DNA from: Rhodobacterales bacterium
Lineage (GTDB): Bacteria > Pseudomonadota > Alphaproteobacteria > Rhodobacterales > Rhodobacteraceae
DNA: 64,000 nt
Direction: 5' to 3'
NCBI GenBank assembly: GCA_002747035.1
Contig: PDRZ01000018.1
Span: 62,001-126,000, forward strand
In this document: piece by piece, positions 1 to 8,405 of the stretch
How positions within the stretch are numbered: position 1 is the first letter of the stretch
Layout: each line of letters opens with the position of its first letter
Program-made: the position numbers and the translations under genes
Notes under the pieces: generated by a model
What the model was told of the DNA's origin: nothing
The model's input: only the letters and a program-made list of their open reading frames with translations
Database searches by the model: none

Positions 1-2
1 GC

Positions 3-170
3 ATGGCTCCGGGCGCGGCCATGTCCTTTGTCATCGCCGGGGGGGTGTCCTGTATCCCCGCAGCCATCGCCGTCTGGGCGCTGGTCAAACCCCGGGTGTT
101 TGCCGCCTATATCGGTTATGCCGTGCTGGGCGCGATGATCGCCGGCATGGCCTGGCAATCGGTGGCGTGA
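3..170 (+). CDS. Permease, C-terminal fragment (cut by window edge)
   Basis: Only the last 55 residues before a TGA are present. They are strongly hydrophobic and contain an AGGVSCIPAAIAVWALV segment. That segment resembles the last membrane helices of predicted permeases of the DUF318/ArsP_1 (YraQ-like) type, where a similar small-residue motif ends in Ile-Pro-Ala. The first ATG seen, at base 3, is probably internal, since the real gene extends to the left of the window. The family assignment rests on this short tail, so it is tentative. The gene is followed by a clear hairpin terminator at 208-232. Confidence 0.55.
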   Translation: MAPGAAMSFVIAGGVSCIPAAIAVWALVKPRVFAAYIGYAVLGAMIAGMAWQSVA

Positions 171-207
171 CCTGCGAAACCCTGCCTTATGCAACGTCAA
201 TTGAGAC

Positions 208-232
208 AAAGGCGACTTTCCGAGTCGCCTTT
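208..232 (+). terminator. Hairpin terminator after the permease gene
   Basis: A perfect 10-bp stem (AAAGGCGACT / AGTCGCCTTT) encloses a 5-base loop. It starts 38 bases after the permease stop. The following bases are only moderately T-rich, and the A/T ends of the stem supply the U tract. Confidence 0.7.
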
Positions 233-265
233 GCGGTCTTGTCTCTTTAGCATTCGGCGCAAACC

Positions 266-320
266 ACTAAAGCGTTTCCAGTTCTTGCTGTGATCCAACA
301 ATAACTGGAAACGCTTTAGT
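266..320. repeat. Palindromic repeat, family C, copy 1
   Basis: Two perfect 18-base arms (ACTAAAGCGTTTCCAGTT and its reverse complement) flank a 19-base spacer. The copy lies 59 bases upstream of the nhaA start. A second copy with the same outer arm (TAAAGCGTTTCC) lies at 25170-25220, and a half copy lies at 53508-53522. The outer TAAAGCG ends are shared with repeat family A. Confidence 0.85.
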
Positions 321-378
321 TTGGCTCAATACACAGCTATAAGAACACCGCATCAAAAACACGGACCCGGGGGAATAC

Positions 379-1626
379 ATGTATCGCGTTTGGGGCTTTC
401 TGACCGACTATTCACTGCTCTTGATCTTTGGTGCGCTGATCGCACTGGGATGGGCCAATACGAACTATGAAAGCTATCATAACTTTGTCGAGTTCGTGAT
501 CTGGGATCATGCCCCGATCGGGCATTATCACCATGGGCATCGCACGCTGACGCTGCATTATCTTATCAATGACGTGGCCATGGCGCTGTTCTTTGCCATC
601 GCCGCGAAAGAGGTGTGGGAGGCGGTGATCCTCAAAAACGGATCGCTGCGCGGGAAAAAGGCCGCGACCCCCTTGTTTGCAACGCTGGGCGGCATGGTCG
701 GGCCGATCTCGGTTTATCTGGGGATCGCTTATTTCATGGGGTCCACCACCTATGACGCCGTCGCCAATGGCTGGGCCATTCCCACGGCAACGGATATTGC
801 GTTTTCCTATCTTGTGGGACGGCTGGTGTTTGGCGCGGGCCACCCTGCGGTGCGCTTCCTGCTGCTTCTGGCCATTGCCGATGATGCGGCGGGTCTGATC
901 ATCCTTGCGATCTTCTATCCAAGCGCCGAGTTGGCCCCGGAATGGCTTTTGCTCTCTGTCGGGGCCGCGCTGGCCGCCTATGCCCTGTTCAACGCCCTGC
1001 CCCGGATCATGGATCGGGGCAACCAGGAGCGGCCCTACTCGACCCGCATACGCAAATTATTGGGCGGTCTGCCCTATATCGTGGGCGGATGCATCAGTTG
1101 GTATGGCTTCATGCGTGCCGGGCTGCACCCCGCGCTGGGGCTGTTGCCGATCATTCCGGCGATCCCCCACGCAGACCGCGCATTCGGGATTTTTTCCGAG
1201 GCAGAACAATACCTTCACGACCTTCTCAACGTCATGGAACACGCGTTGAAATACCCGGTTGAAATCATCCTGTTCTTCTTTGGCCTGATGAATGCAGGGG
1301 TTCAGTTTTCGTCGATCGGCGATGCCACCTGGCTTGTCCTTGTCGGTTTGATCATCGGCAAACCTATTGGCATTCTGCTGTTTGGCTGGCTGGCGGCGAA
1401 CCCGCTTGGCCTTGGAATGCCTGAAGGGATGCGGATCATCGACCTTGTGGTCATCGGCTTTGTCGCTGCCATCGGCTTTACCGTGTCGCTGTTCATCGCC
1501 TCCGTAGCGTTTGAACCCGGAGAGGTGCAGAACGCTGCGAAAATGGGCGCATTGTTCAGCTTCTTTGCTGCGGTTCTGTCCTTTATCGCTGGCAGACTCT
1601 GTAAGGTTGAAAAACAAACCCTTTAA
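379..1626 (+). CDS. nhaA: Na+/H+ antiporter NhaA
   Basis: This is an inner-membrane antiporter expected to exchange cytoplasmic Na+ for external protons. At 415 aa it is close to the usual family length of about 390. The signature region is intact: PTATDIAF around residues 135-142 (the crossed-helix TATD motif) and LAIADD at 164-169, which holds the adjacent aspartates D168-D169 that bind the ion. About a dozen hydrophobic segments are visible. The ATG follows a weak GGGGGAA ribosome-binding site. The gene stands alone between palindromic repeat C1 and a hairpin terminator at 1655-1690, so it is probably monocistronic. Na+ export suits a marine host, but that link is inference. Confidence 0.95.
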   Translation: MYRVWGFLTDYSLLLIFGALIALGWANTNYESYHNFVEFVIWDHAPIGHYHHGHRTLTLHYLINDVAMALFFAIAAKEVWEAVILKNGSLRGKKAATPLFATLGGMVGPISVYLGIAYFMGSTTYDAVANGWAIPTATDIAFSYLVGRLVFGAGHPAVRFLLLLAIADDAAGLIILAIFYPSAELAPEWLLLSVGAALAAYALFNALPRIMDRGNQERPYSTRIRKLLGGLPYIVGGCISWYGFMRAGLHPALGLLPIIPAIPHADRAFGIFSEAEQYLHDLLNVMEHALKYPVEIILFFFGLMNAGVQFSSIGDATWLVLVGLIIGKPIGILLFGWLAANPLGLGMPEGMRIIDLVVIGFVAAIGFTVSLFIASVAFEPGEVQNAAKMGALFSFFAAVLSFIAGRLCKVEKQTL

Positions 1627-1654
1627 CCCTGCCAGCCGCAACACCACGAAACCG

Positions 1655-1690
1655 GGCCCAAACGGCAATTTGCGCTGTTTGGGCCTTAAT
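1655..1690 (+). terminator. Terminator of nhaA
   Basis: An inverted repeat (GGCCCAAAC paired with GTTTGGGCC, extended by three weaker pairs) is followed by TTAATTTT. It begins 28 bases after the nhaA stop. Confidence 0.7.
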
Positions 1691-1814
1691 TTTGCCCGAA
1701 ATCATTGTATATATAGAGGAAACAATACCAGAAAGCCCAAAGGCGGATCTCAACCAAGCCTTAGTAAAACCTCGATAAACAGAGGCAGGGCCAGAGCAGA
1801 ACCGGAGCCTTTTG

Positions 1815-2474
1815 ATGCTCGAATTTGAAAATGTCAGCAAGTCCTTCTGGACCGGCAGCCAACGCAAGGTGATCCTGGATCAGGTCTCCTTTCGTGTGGA
1901 GCTTGGCAATTCCATGGGCATCCTTGCCCCAAACGGCACCGGAAAAACCACTCTTATCAACATGATGGCCGGGCTGGAAAAACCTGATGAAGGCGAAATT
2001 CGCCGTGGTTGCCGCATCTCGTTCCCGCTGGGATTCATGGGCGGGGTTGTGGGCAAACATACGGCGGTCGAAAACAGCCGCTATATCGCCCGTCTTTACG
2101 GGCTTGACCCGGATTATGTCGAAGCCTTCTGTCGCTGGCTGTGCGGTCTGGGCGAATATTTCGACCAACCTCTTGGCACCTACAGTCAGGGGATGCGCGC
2201 GCGGTTTTCCTTTGCCCTCATGCTGGCGCTGGATTTCGACATGTACCTGATTGACGAAGGTATGCCGGGCTCTACCGACGTGGAATTCAACAAAAAGGCG
2301 GGCGACATCTTGCGCGAACGCCTGCGGACAACAACCGTGGTGATCGTGTCACACCAGGCGCAAACTCTGGAAAAGTTTGCAAGATCCGCTGCTGTGCTGA
2401 TGAATGGCAAGCTCCATATGTTTGACACCTTGGAAGAAGCGAAACAGCTCTATGACTACGAAACCCAAGGCTAA
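1815..2474 (+). CDS. kpsT: Capsule polysaccharide export ATPase, KpsT/BexA-like
   Basis: This is the nucleotide-binding subunit of an ABC-2 type exporter that moves capsular or other surface polysaccharide to the periplasm. In its 219 residues the Walker A is APNGTGKTT (38-46), the ABC signature is degenerate (YSQGMRARFSFAL, 123-135), and the Walker B is FDMYLIDEG (141-149). The YSxGMRAR form is typical of polysaccharide and O-antigen exporter ATPases. The first glycine of Walker A is Ala38, which is unusual. I chose the ATG at 1815; a TTG lies one codon upstream. The gene overlaps the kpsE-like gene by 23 bases and kdsA follows. No KpsM-type permease is in the window, so the membrane partner must be encoded elsewhere. 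Confidence 0.88.
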   Translation: MLEFENVSKSFWTGSQRKVILDQVSFRVELGNSMGILAPNGTGKTTLINMMAGLEKPDEGEIRRGCRISFPLGFMGGVVGKHTAVENSRYIARLYGLDPDYVEAFCRWLCGLGEYFDQPLGTYSQGMRARFSFALMLALDFDMYLIDEGMPGSTDVEFNKKAGDILRERLRTTTVVIVSHQAQTLEKFARSAAVLMNGKLHMFDTLEEAKQLYDYETQG

Positions 2475-4152
2475 GAAATTCCGTATTCGCCGAAGCGGAG
2501 CGGCAACACCGGGCGCGACGCAAACCGCTGCGCCCCAACCGGCGGCGGCCCCGCGACCGGTCCGCTCGGCCACGGCCGCTGCGCCTGTTCAGCAACAGGC
2601 ACAACCGGCACAACCAACCCCGCAAGGGGGATATACCCAAACCATTCAGGCGGGCGGCGCGGCGGCTCCCGCCGACATCGCCTCGGCCCGTGAAACCCGG
2701 GCGGAAACCGATATCGACGCCATCCGCCGCGAAGGGTTGACCGGTCGCCAATTGCGCATGGCGCGCCGGGTGGCGCAAAGCCAAGGGCTGGCACCGATCT
2801 CGGATTTCGATGCGGTGCGACAGCTGCGTGCCCGCGGGATCGACCCGTTCCAGCGCACCAATATGCTTGAGCTTGTCGTTCCCAAACAGGGGTCCGCACC
2901 GGGGGATGGTGCGGGCACCCCACAAAAGGATGGCAAGGTGCAATTGCCCCAGACGGTGCCGGTAGAGAAGGCCAACCTGCCCTCGACTGAAACCGTGTCC
3001 CCCGCCGAACGGCGCGTGGCGGAAATATCGCAAATTCAAAAGGATATCGCCAGACGGCGGCGCAAACGGCTTGGCCTCCTGCTGACCCGGCTTTCGGCTT
3101 TCGTGTTCCTGCCGACCATCCTCGCGGGCTGGTATTACTATGCCATCGCCACGCCGATGTATGCGACCAAGTCCGAATTCCTGATCCTGCAGGCGGATAA
3201 TCAGGGGGGCAGCGCGTTGGGCGGCCTTTTGCCCACTCAATATGCCACCAGTCAGGACAGCATCGCGGTGCAATCCTATCTGCAATCCAAAGACGCGATG
3301 CTGCGACTGGACGCGGAACATGGCTATAAACAGCATTTCGCGAGTGCCGAGATTGACCCGATACAGCGGCTTTCAAGCAATCCCACCAATGAAGAGGCCT
3401 ATAAGGTCTACAAGAAAAATGTGAAGATCGGCTATGATCCAACCGAAGGCGTCGTGCGGATGGAAGTCATCGCCGCCGACCCCAGGGTCAGCGCGGATTT
3501 CGCCCGATCCCTGATCACCTATGCCGAAGAGCGGGTGGATGACCTGTCTTTGCAGAAACGGACGGATTCCATGCGCTCCGCCAATGAAAGCTTGGCCAAG
3601 GCCCGGCTGGATCGGCAAAAAGCACAGCGCACTCTCGTGGCGCTACAGGAAAAACTGGGTGCGGACCCGACCGAACAACTGGGCGTATTGCGTCAGCAGA
3701 TTTCCAACTATGAAACCCAGCTACAGGAAAAAGAGCTGCAACTTCAGGCGCTATTGGACAACCCCCGCCCCAACCGGGCCAAGGTGGACGGGGCGCGTGG
3801 CGATGTGCGCCGGCTTAAAACCCTGCTCACCACCCTGCGCCAACGCATGACCGTGGCGGATGACACCGGGCTTTCGCTGGTTGAAAAATCCTCGCAGATC
3901 CAGATCGCTCAGGCCGATCTTGCCGCCGCCGATTCAAACCTGCACCTTGAATTGCAAGGGGCGAAGCAAACCGCGCTGGAGGCCAACCGGCAGGTGCGTT
4001 ACCTGACCGTGCCCGTCCGGCCAATTGCCGCCGACGCGCCCAGCTATCCGCGCAGCTTTGAAAACACGATCTTGGCCTTTCTGATCTTTTCGGGCATTTA
4101 TCTGATGATCTCGCTTACCGCATCCATCCTCAGAGAACAGGTGTCGTCCTAA
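2452..4152 (+). CDS. kpsE: Capsule export inner-membrane/periplasmic protein, KpsE/Wzz-like
   Basis: This is a polysaccharide co-polymerase/adaptor-type protein of the KpsE/BexC/CtrB group, thought to bridge the ABC exporter to the outer-membrane channel. It has 566 residues from the ATG at 2452, longer than the usual 380 or so. The excess is a cytoplasmic N-terminus of about 200 residues, rich in Ala, Pro and Gln (residues 17-75) and then basic. Membrane segments are at about 208-232 and 538-558. The periplasmic part between them has a long Gln/Leu/Arg-rich stretch (about 370-470) that looks coiled-coil. The start overlaps kpsT by 23 bases, which suggests translational coupling, and kdsA begins 1 base after the stop. 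Confidence 0.85.
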   Translation: MTTKPKAKKFRIRRSGAATPGATQTAAPQPAAAPRPVRSATAAAPVQQQAQPAQPTPQGGYTQTIQAGGAAAPADIASARETRAETDIDAIRREGLTGRQLRMARRVAQSQGLAPISDFDAVRQLRARGIDPFQRTNMLELVVPKQGSAPGDGAGTPQKDGKVQLPQTVPVEKANLPSTETVSPAERRVAEISQIQKDIARRRRKRLGLLLTRLSAFVFLPTILAGWYYYAIATPMYATKSEFLILQADNQGGSALGGLLPTQYATSQDSIAVQSYLQSKDAMLRLDAEHGYKQHFASAEIDPIQRLSSNPTNEEAYKVYKKNVKIGYDPTEGVVRMEVIAADPRVSADFARSLITYAEERVDDLSLQKRTDSMRSANESLAKARLDRQKAQRTLVALQEKLGADPTEQLGVLRQQISNYETQLQEKELQLQALLDNPRPNRAKVDGARGDVRRLKTLLTTLRQRMTVADDTGLSLVEKSSQIQIAQADLAAADSNLHLELQGAKQTALEANRQVRYLTVPVRPIAADAPSYPRSFENTILAFLIFSGIYLMISLTASILREQVSS

Positions 4153-4153
4153 G

Positions 4154-4990
4154 ATGAAAAAAGTCGAATTTGGCGGGTTGACGGTTGGCAATGACCAACC
4201 GCTGACCCTGATCGCCGGTCCCTGCCAGCTTGAAAGCGCCGACCATGCTCAGATGATCGCAGGTCTATTGAAAGAGGCCTGTGACGCTGCGGGTGCGCAA
4301 TATGTGTTCAAGGGCAGCTTTGACAAGGCCAACCGCACCTCGCTCAACGCCGCGCCCGCGCTGGGGTTGGATGCCGGTTTGGCGGTGCTGCAATCGGTTA
4401 AGGACGCGATTGGCGTGCCGGTCATCACCGACATCCACGAAAAAGAACACTGCGCCCCGGTGGCAGAGGTCTGCGATGTGATGCAGATCCCCGCCTTTCT
4501 GTGCCGCCAAACCGCGCTGTTGCTGGCCGCCGGGGAAACCGGGGCTGTCATCAATGTGAAAAAGGGACAGTTTCTGGCCCCTTGGGACATGCCTAATGTG
4601 GTCGCCAAGATCGAAAGCACCGGCAACTCGCGGATTTTGTTGACCGAACGCGGGGCCAGCTTTGGCTATAACCGTCTGGTGGTCGATATGCAGTCTTTGC
4701 CGGAAATGGCCAAAACCGGATACCCGGTGGTGATGGATGCAACCCACGCGGTGGCGCAGCCCGGCGGACTGGGCAATGCCTCGGGTGGCCAACGTGAATT
4801 CGCTCCGGTCCTGGCCCGCGCCGCCGTGGCGGTGGGTGTGGGCGCGGTCTTTACCGAAACCCATCAGGATCCGGATAACGCCCCCTGTGACGGGCCCAAC
4901 ATGATCCGTCTGGACGATATGCCCGGATTGATCAAAACCCTGATGGAATTTGACAAACTGGCCAAAGCAAACCCGGTCAGCATCACCTGA
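4154..4990 (+). CDS. kdsA: 3-deoxy-8-phosphooctulonate synthase (Kdo-8-P synthase)
   Basis: This cytoplasmic enzyme condenses phosphoenolpyruvate with arabinose-5-phosphate to form Kdo-8-phosphate, the precursor of Kdo in lipid A core and in Kdo-linked capsules. The 278 residues match the family length. The protein carries the four metal-ligand positions of the metal-dependent class: C24 (in IAGPC), H198 (DATH), E235 (TETH) and D246. Their spacing equals that of Aquifex C11/H185/E222/D233. The E. coli-type enzyme has Asn instead of Cys here. The gene is the third in a cassette after kpsT- and kpsE-like genes. That supports a Kdo-anchored capsule, but the location also fits general LPS supply. 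Confidence 0.96.
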   Translation: MKKVEFGGLTVGNDQPLTLIAGPCQLESADHAQMIAGLLKEACDAAGAQYVFKGSFDKANRTSLNAAPALGLDAGLAVLQSVKDAIGVPVITDIHEKEHCAPVAEVCDVMQIPAFLCRQTALLLAAGETGAVINVKKGQFLAPWDMPNVVAKIESTGNSRILLTERGASFGYNRLVVDMQSLPEMAKTGYPVVMDATHAVAQPGGLGNASGGQREFAPVLARAAVAVGVGAVFTETHQDPDNAPCDGPNMIRLDDMPGLIKTLMEFDKLAKANPVSIT

Positions 4991-5012
4991 CGGGTAACCG
5001 GCTCCCATGTTT

Positions 5013-5065
5013 CTGAAGTGTCCTGCCAAAAAACCGTGATTCAGGTTTTTGGCAGGACACTTCAG
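5013..5065. repeat. Repeat family A, hairpin-only copy (also kdsA terminator-like)
   Basis: Arms at 5013-5035 and 5044-5065 pair almost perfectly around GTGATTCA. The core GTCCTGCCAAAA...TTTTGGCAGGAC is the same hairpin that forms one half of the full family A copies at 16125, 41832 and 48631. The other half of the element is absent. It begins 23 bases after the kdsA stop and may act as its terminator. Confidence 0.75.
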
Positions 5066-5069
5066 ACCT

Positions 5070-5159
5070 GTGGCCCTGATCACCAACGACCGCTACAGCG
5101 ATTGGAGCGAACGCTTCGCTGAAATCGCAAGGCCCGGCCACCTGATCCGCGACATGTGA
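5070..5159 (+). other. Possible short remnant ORF (29 codons)
   Basis: A GTG-started frame directly abutting repeat A encodes 29 residues (starting ALITNDRYSDWSERFAEIA, ending in LIRDM) with coding-like composition. It has no convincing ribosome-binding site and I do not recognise it. It could be the tail of a gene whose front was lost next to the repeat. Support is weak. Confidence 0.2.
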
Positions 5160-5208
5160 ACCAAACGGCCCTGCGACGGACCCGCGACGTCCCTGTTTCC
5201 GCCAACGC

Positions 5209-5251
5209 CCCCTTTGCCGAACGCGGGTGGGTGGGGCGTTTGGCAAAGGGG
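5209..5251 (-). terminator. Long hairpin with GGGT-repeat loop after the M3 peptidase gene
   Basis: Two 16-base arms (5209-5224 and 5236-5251) pair with one G-T type mismatch around the 11-base loop GGGTGGGTGGG (plus strand). The hairpin starts 1 base after the peptidase stop codon. There is no long U tract on the minus strand. A second hairpin with the same loop design lies at 59041-59097. Confidence 0.65.
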
Positions 5252-5252
5252 A

Positions 5253-7265
5253 CTATACCACCAGCCCGCGCCCCCTCAACAAGGCTTCAACCCCCGGCAA
5301 ACGCCCCCGGAACCGCCTGTACAGCTCTTCGGCATCCACCGAACCGCCCTTGGACAGGATATGCTCTTCCAGCGCACGCGCAGTCTCAGGGTCAAATGCA
5401 TTCCCCGCATCCTCGAACGCGACAAAGGCATCAGCATCCATCACCTCGGACCACATGTAGGAATAATAGCCCGACGCATACCCATCCCCGGCAAAGACGT
5501 GGGCGAAATGCGGCGATGCGTGGCGCATGGTGATCGCATGAGGCAGCCCCATCTCCTCCAGAATTTCGGCCTGACGGGCCATCACATCCTGTGGCACCGG
5601 ACCTTCGTGGAACGCAATATCCACCATGGCCGACGCCACGAATTCCACGGTCTGGAATCCCTGATCGAAATTCGCCGCACCCAGCACTTTCTGCAACATC
5701 TCCGGCGGCATCGCTGCGCCCGTTTCCGCATGGGTGGCAAATTCCTGCAAAACTTCCGGCACTTCCAGCCAATGCTCATAAAGCTGAGATGGCAATTCCA
5801 CGAAATCCCGTGCGACCGAGGTGCCGCTGACGCTTTCATAGGTCACATCTGACAGCATCTGGTGCAAGGCATGGCCGAACTCGTGAAACAGGGTTCGGGC
5901 ATCGTCATAAGACAACACCGCCGGGTCGCTTTTGGCGAAATTGCAAACGTTGATGACCACCGGACTTTGATCGGTGGGGAACTTGGCCTGGGCCCTCATC
6001 GCCGAACACCACGCACCGGATCGTTTCGAAGGGCGGGCAAAATAATCCCCAATGAACACCGCCACATGCGCGCCGTTCCGCGTGACCTCCCACGCCCGGC
6101 AATCCGGGTGGTAAAGCGCCACGTCAAGGGCGTGAAACTCCAATCCGAACAGACGGTTGGCACAAGAGAACCCCGCCTCGATCATCCGATCCAGCTGTAA
6201 ATAGGGTTTCAGCGCAGCCTCATCCAGATCATGTTCCGCCTTGCGCCGTTTCTCTGCATAGTAACGCCAGTCCCAGGGTTCCAGTGCGCCATTCACCCCG
6301 TCGGCCTGCATCATGTCCTGCAATATGGCGCCATCCGCCTCGGCCCGCGCCCTGGCCGGTTCCCAGACCGCCATCAACAGGTCTCGCACCGCGCCCGGTG
6401 TGCCTGCCATTTCGGTTTCAAGCTTGTAATCGGCAAAAGAGCTGTACCCCAACAGCGCCGCCCGCTCGGACCGCAGCGCCAGGATTTCGCGGGCGATCTC
6501 GCGGTTGTCGGTTTCGCCCCCGTTGGCCCCACGCGCGGCCCAGGCCCGGAAGGCCGCTTCCCGCAGGTCACGCCGCGCAGAAAACTGCAAAAAAGGCACG
6601 ATCAGCGAGCGCGAAAGCGTGACAACAGGCCCTTCGCACCCCTTTTCCCTGCCTGCCGCCCGTGCGGCCTCGACCAAAAAGCCGGGCAATCCCTCAAGAT
6701 CATCTTCGGCCAGTTCCATGAACCATTCCCGTTCATCCGCCAACAGGTTCTGGGTAAAGGCCGTGCCCAGTTCGGCCAGCCGCGCCTTGATTTCACCCAT
6801 CCGCCTGTCTTCAGCCCCGGTCAGGGCCGCACCCGACCGCACGAATCCCCGATGGGTCAACATCAAAACCCGCGCCTGCTCGTCGCTCAGCCCAAGGCTT
6901 TCACGCCTCGCATAGACCTCGGCGACGCGCCCAAACAAAGCCTTGTTCGAGGATATGGCAGCGAAATGCCGGGCAAGTCTTGGCGAAAAGCTACGCTGCA
7001 ACTCTTCCCGTTTTGGGGTGCTATCAGCCCCGGCAACGGTGAAAAACGTGGCCAGCACCTTGTCCAGCGCCGCGCCCGCCGCCTCCAGCGCCCCGATGAC
7101 ATTGTCAAAATCCGGGGTGTCCCGAGAGGTGGCAATTGCGTCGATCTCGGCCTCGTGCTCGGCCAACGCGGCGTCAAGCGCGGGGGCGAAATCATCGTCG
7201 GAAATCCGGTCGAACGGGGCAAGTTCGAAGGGAGTATCCCATTGGGACAGGATCGGATTGTGCAT
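5253..7265 (-). CDS. dcp: M3 family oligopeptidase / peptidyl-dipeptidase (Dcp-like)
   Basis: This zinc metallopeptidase of family M3A probably cleaves short peptides in the cytoplasm or periplasm. It has 670 residues, as expected for Dcp or oligopeptidase A. The HExxH zinc motif is HEFGH at 461-465, inside the family signature FHEFGHALH. The third ligand is probably E490 in DFVELPSQ. The C-terminal YASGYYSYMWSEV segment is typical of the family. No signal peptide is visible at MHNPILSQW, so a cytoplasmic site is likelier. Dcp and OpdA cannot be told apart by motif alone. The gene is transcribed alone, 92 bases downstream of the MoeB-like gene, and is followed at once by the GGGT-loop hairpin. 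Confidence 0.92.
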   Translation of the reverse strand: MHNPILSQWDTPFELAPFDRISDDDFAPALDAALAEHEAEIDAIATSRDTPDFDNVIGALEAAGAALDKVLATFFTVAGADSTPKREELQRSFSPRLARHFAAISSNKALFGRVAEVYARRESLGLSDEQARVLMLTHRGFVRSGAALTGAEDRRMGEIKARLAELGTAFTQNLLADEREWFMELAEDDLEGLPGFLVEAARAAGREKGCEGPVVTLSRSLIVPFLQFSARRDLREAAFRAWAARGANGGETDNREIAREILALRSERAALLGYSSFADYKLETEMAGTPGAVRDLLMAVWEPARARAEADGAILQDMMQADGVNGALEPWDWRYYAEKRRKAEHDLDEAALKPYLQLDRMIEAGFSCANRLFGLEFHALDVALYHPDCRAWEVTRNGAHVAVFIGDYFARPSKRSGAWCSAMRAQAKFPTDQSPVVINVCNFAKSDPAVLSYDDARTLFHEFGHALHQMLSDVTYESVSGTSVARDFVELPSQLYEHWLEVPEVLQEFATHAETGAAMPPEMLQKVLGAANFDQGFQTVEFVASAMVDIAFHEGPVPQDVMARQAEILEEMGLPHAITMRHASPHFAHVFAGDGYASGYYSYMWSEVMDADAFVAFEDAGNAFDPETARALEEHILSKGGSVDAEELYRRFRGRLPGVEALLRGRGLVV

Positions 7266-7357
7266 GAAGTTCTCCTATTCTTGCGCCACGCTACGGGCTT
7301 TTATCCAGGGTCGCAATCAGGCTTGCAATCGCCCTGATCCGCGTCCACGGGCCGCAA

Positions 7358-8401
7358 TTACCCTTCGTCCACATGCCCACAGTCCGGGCAATCCGCGCGC
7401 CGTTTCACCCTGATCTTGCGGCTTTCGCCCCAAAGCCCGTCCCAGATCACCATCTCTCCGCGCAGAACATGCCCGGTCCGGGCGATCAGCTTGATCGCCT
7501 CCATCGCCATCATCGTGCCGATCACGCCGGGGAGTGGCCCGACCACCCCCGCCTCGGAACAGCTGGGGGCCAATCCAGCCGCCGGGGCCTCTGGGAAAAC
7601 ACATCGGTAGCAGGGCGCACCGCAGGCCGGGTCGAACACGCTCAACTGCCCTTCCCATTGCGACAAAGCGCCGGAAATCAAAGGTTTACCCGTGGCCACA
7701 GCGGCACGATTGACCGCGTATCGTGTGTCGAAGTTATCGGTGCCGTCGATGATCACGTCATATTCGGCAAACAGCAGCTCGGCCTCGTCGGCCCGCAACC
7801 GCCGCGTATAGGGTTTGACCGCCACATGGGGGTTCTGGGCCCGCATGGCCGCCGTCGCCGACTGGGCTTTGGGTATGCCGATATCCGCGTCGCGATGGAT
7901 CACCTGACGCTGCAGGTTGGAATTATCGACCACATCATCATCCACCACGCCAATCGTGCCCACCCCGGCGGCGGCCAGATAAAGCAGAACAGGCGATCCC
8001 AGCCCCCCGGCCCCGATCACCAGAACCCGCGCCTCCTTTAGCCGTTTCTGCCCCGGCCCGCCCAGTTCGCGCAGCACAATATGGCGGGCATAGCGGTTCA
8101 ACTCGGTCTCGGAAAACAGCGGTGCCTCCTCTGCACCGGCATCCGGGAGCTGCGCCCGCGCGCGAAGCCACCTCAACCCGGCGCGGTAGGCCAGCACTAC
8201 GCCCACAACCCCACCGAAAAGCAGCCACCACCGCAGCTCTCCCCCGATGGCGACACGCAACACCGAATCCGCAGGCAGCGTGGCAAGGACCAGCAATACC
8301 GCCACATAAAGCCCGCCAATCGCGCCCCAAACGGTTCCGGCAGACCACCGCAGGGCCCTGCCCAGCCCCCAGATCAACGCGGCGATTCCAAAGAAAAGCA
8401 C
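7358..8401 (-). CDS. moeB: ThiF/MoeB/HesA-family adenylyltransferase with N-terminal membrane segments
   Basis: This E1-like enzyme adenylates the C-terminal glycine of a small sulfur-carrier protein (MoaD or ThiS type). The Rossmann motif GAGGLGS is near residues 130-136, followed by a MoeB-typical DDDVVDNSNLQRQ stretch. The zinc cysteine pairs are CYRC and CPDC. Unusually, about 75 N-terminal residues are hydrophobic with two or three likely transmembrane helices, so the catalytic domain would be membrane-tethered. I chose the GTG at 8401, 4 bases after the dut stop. An alternative GTG at 8443 adds 14 residues but overlaps dut and lacks a ribosome-binding site. MoeB and ThiF roles cannot be separated here. 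Confidence 0.85.
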   Translation of the reverse strand: MLFFGIAALIWGLGRALRWSAGTVWGAIGGLYVAVLLVLATLPADSVLRVAIGGELRWWLLFGGVVGVVLAYRAGLRWLRARAQLPDAGAEEAPLFSETELNRYARHIVLRELGGPGQKRLKEARVLVIGAGGLGSPVLLYLAAAGVGTIGVVDDDVVDNSNLQRQVIHRDADIGIPKAQSATAAMRAQNPHVAVKPYTRRLRADEAELLFAEYDVIIDGTDNFDTRYAVNRAAVATGKPLISGALSQWEGQLSVFDPACGAPCYRCVFPEAPAAGLAPSCSEAGVVGPLPGVIGTMMAMEAIKLIARTGHVLRGEMVIWDGLWGESRKIRVKRRADCPDCGHVDEG

Positions 8402-8405
8402 ACCC

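Noticed and set aside
6231-7337. 368-codon frame antisense to the M3 peptidase
   Set aside because: The real gene on the minus strand has the full HEFGH motif and family length; this frame has none.
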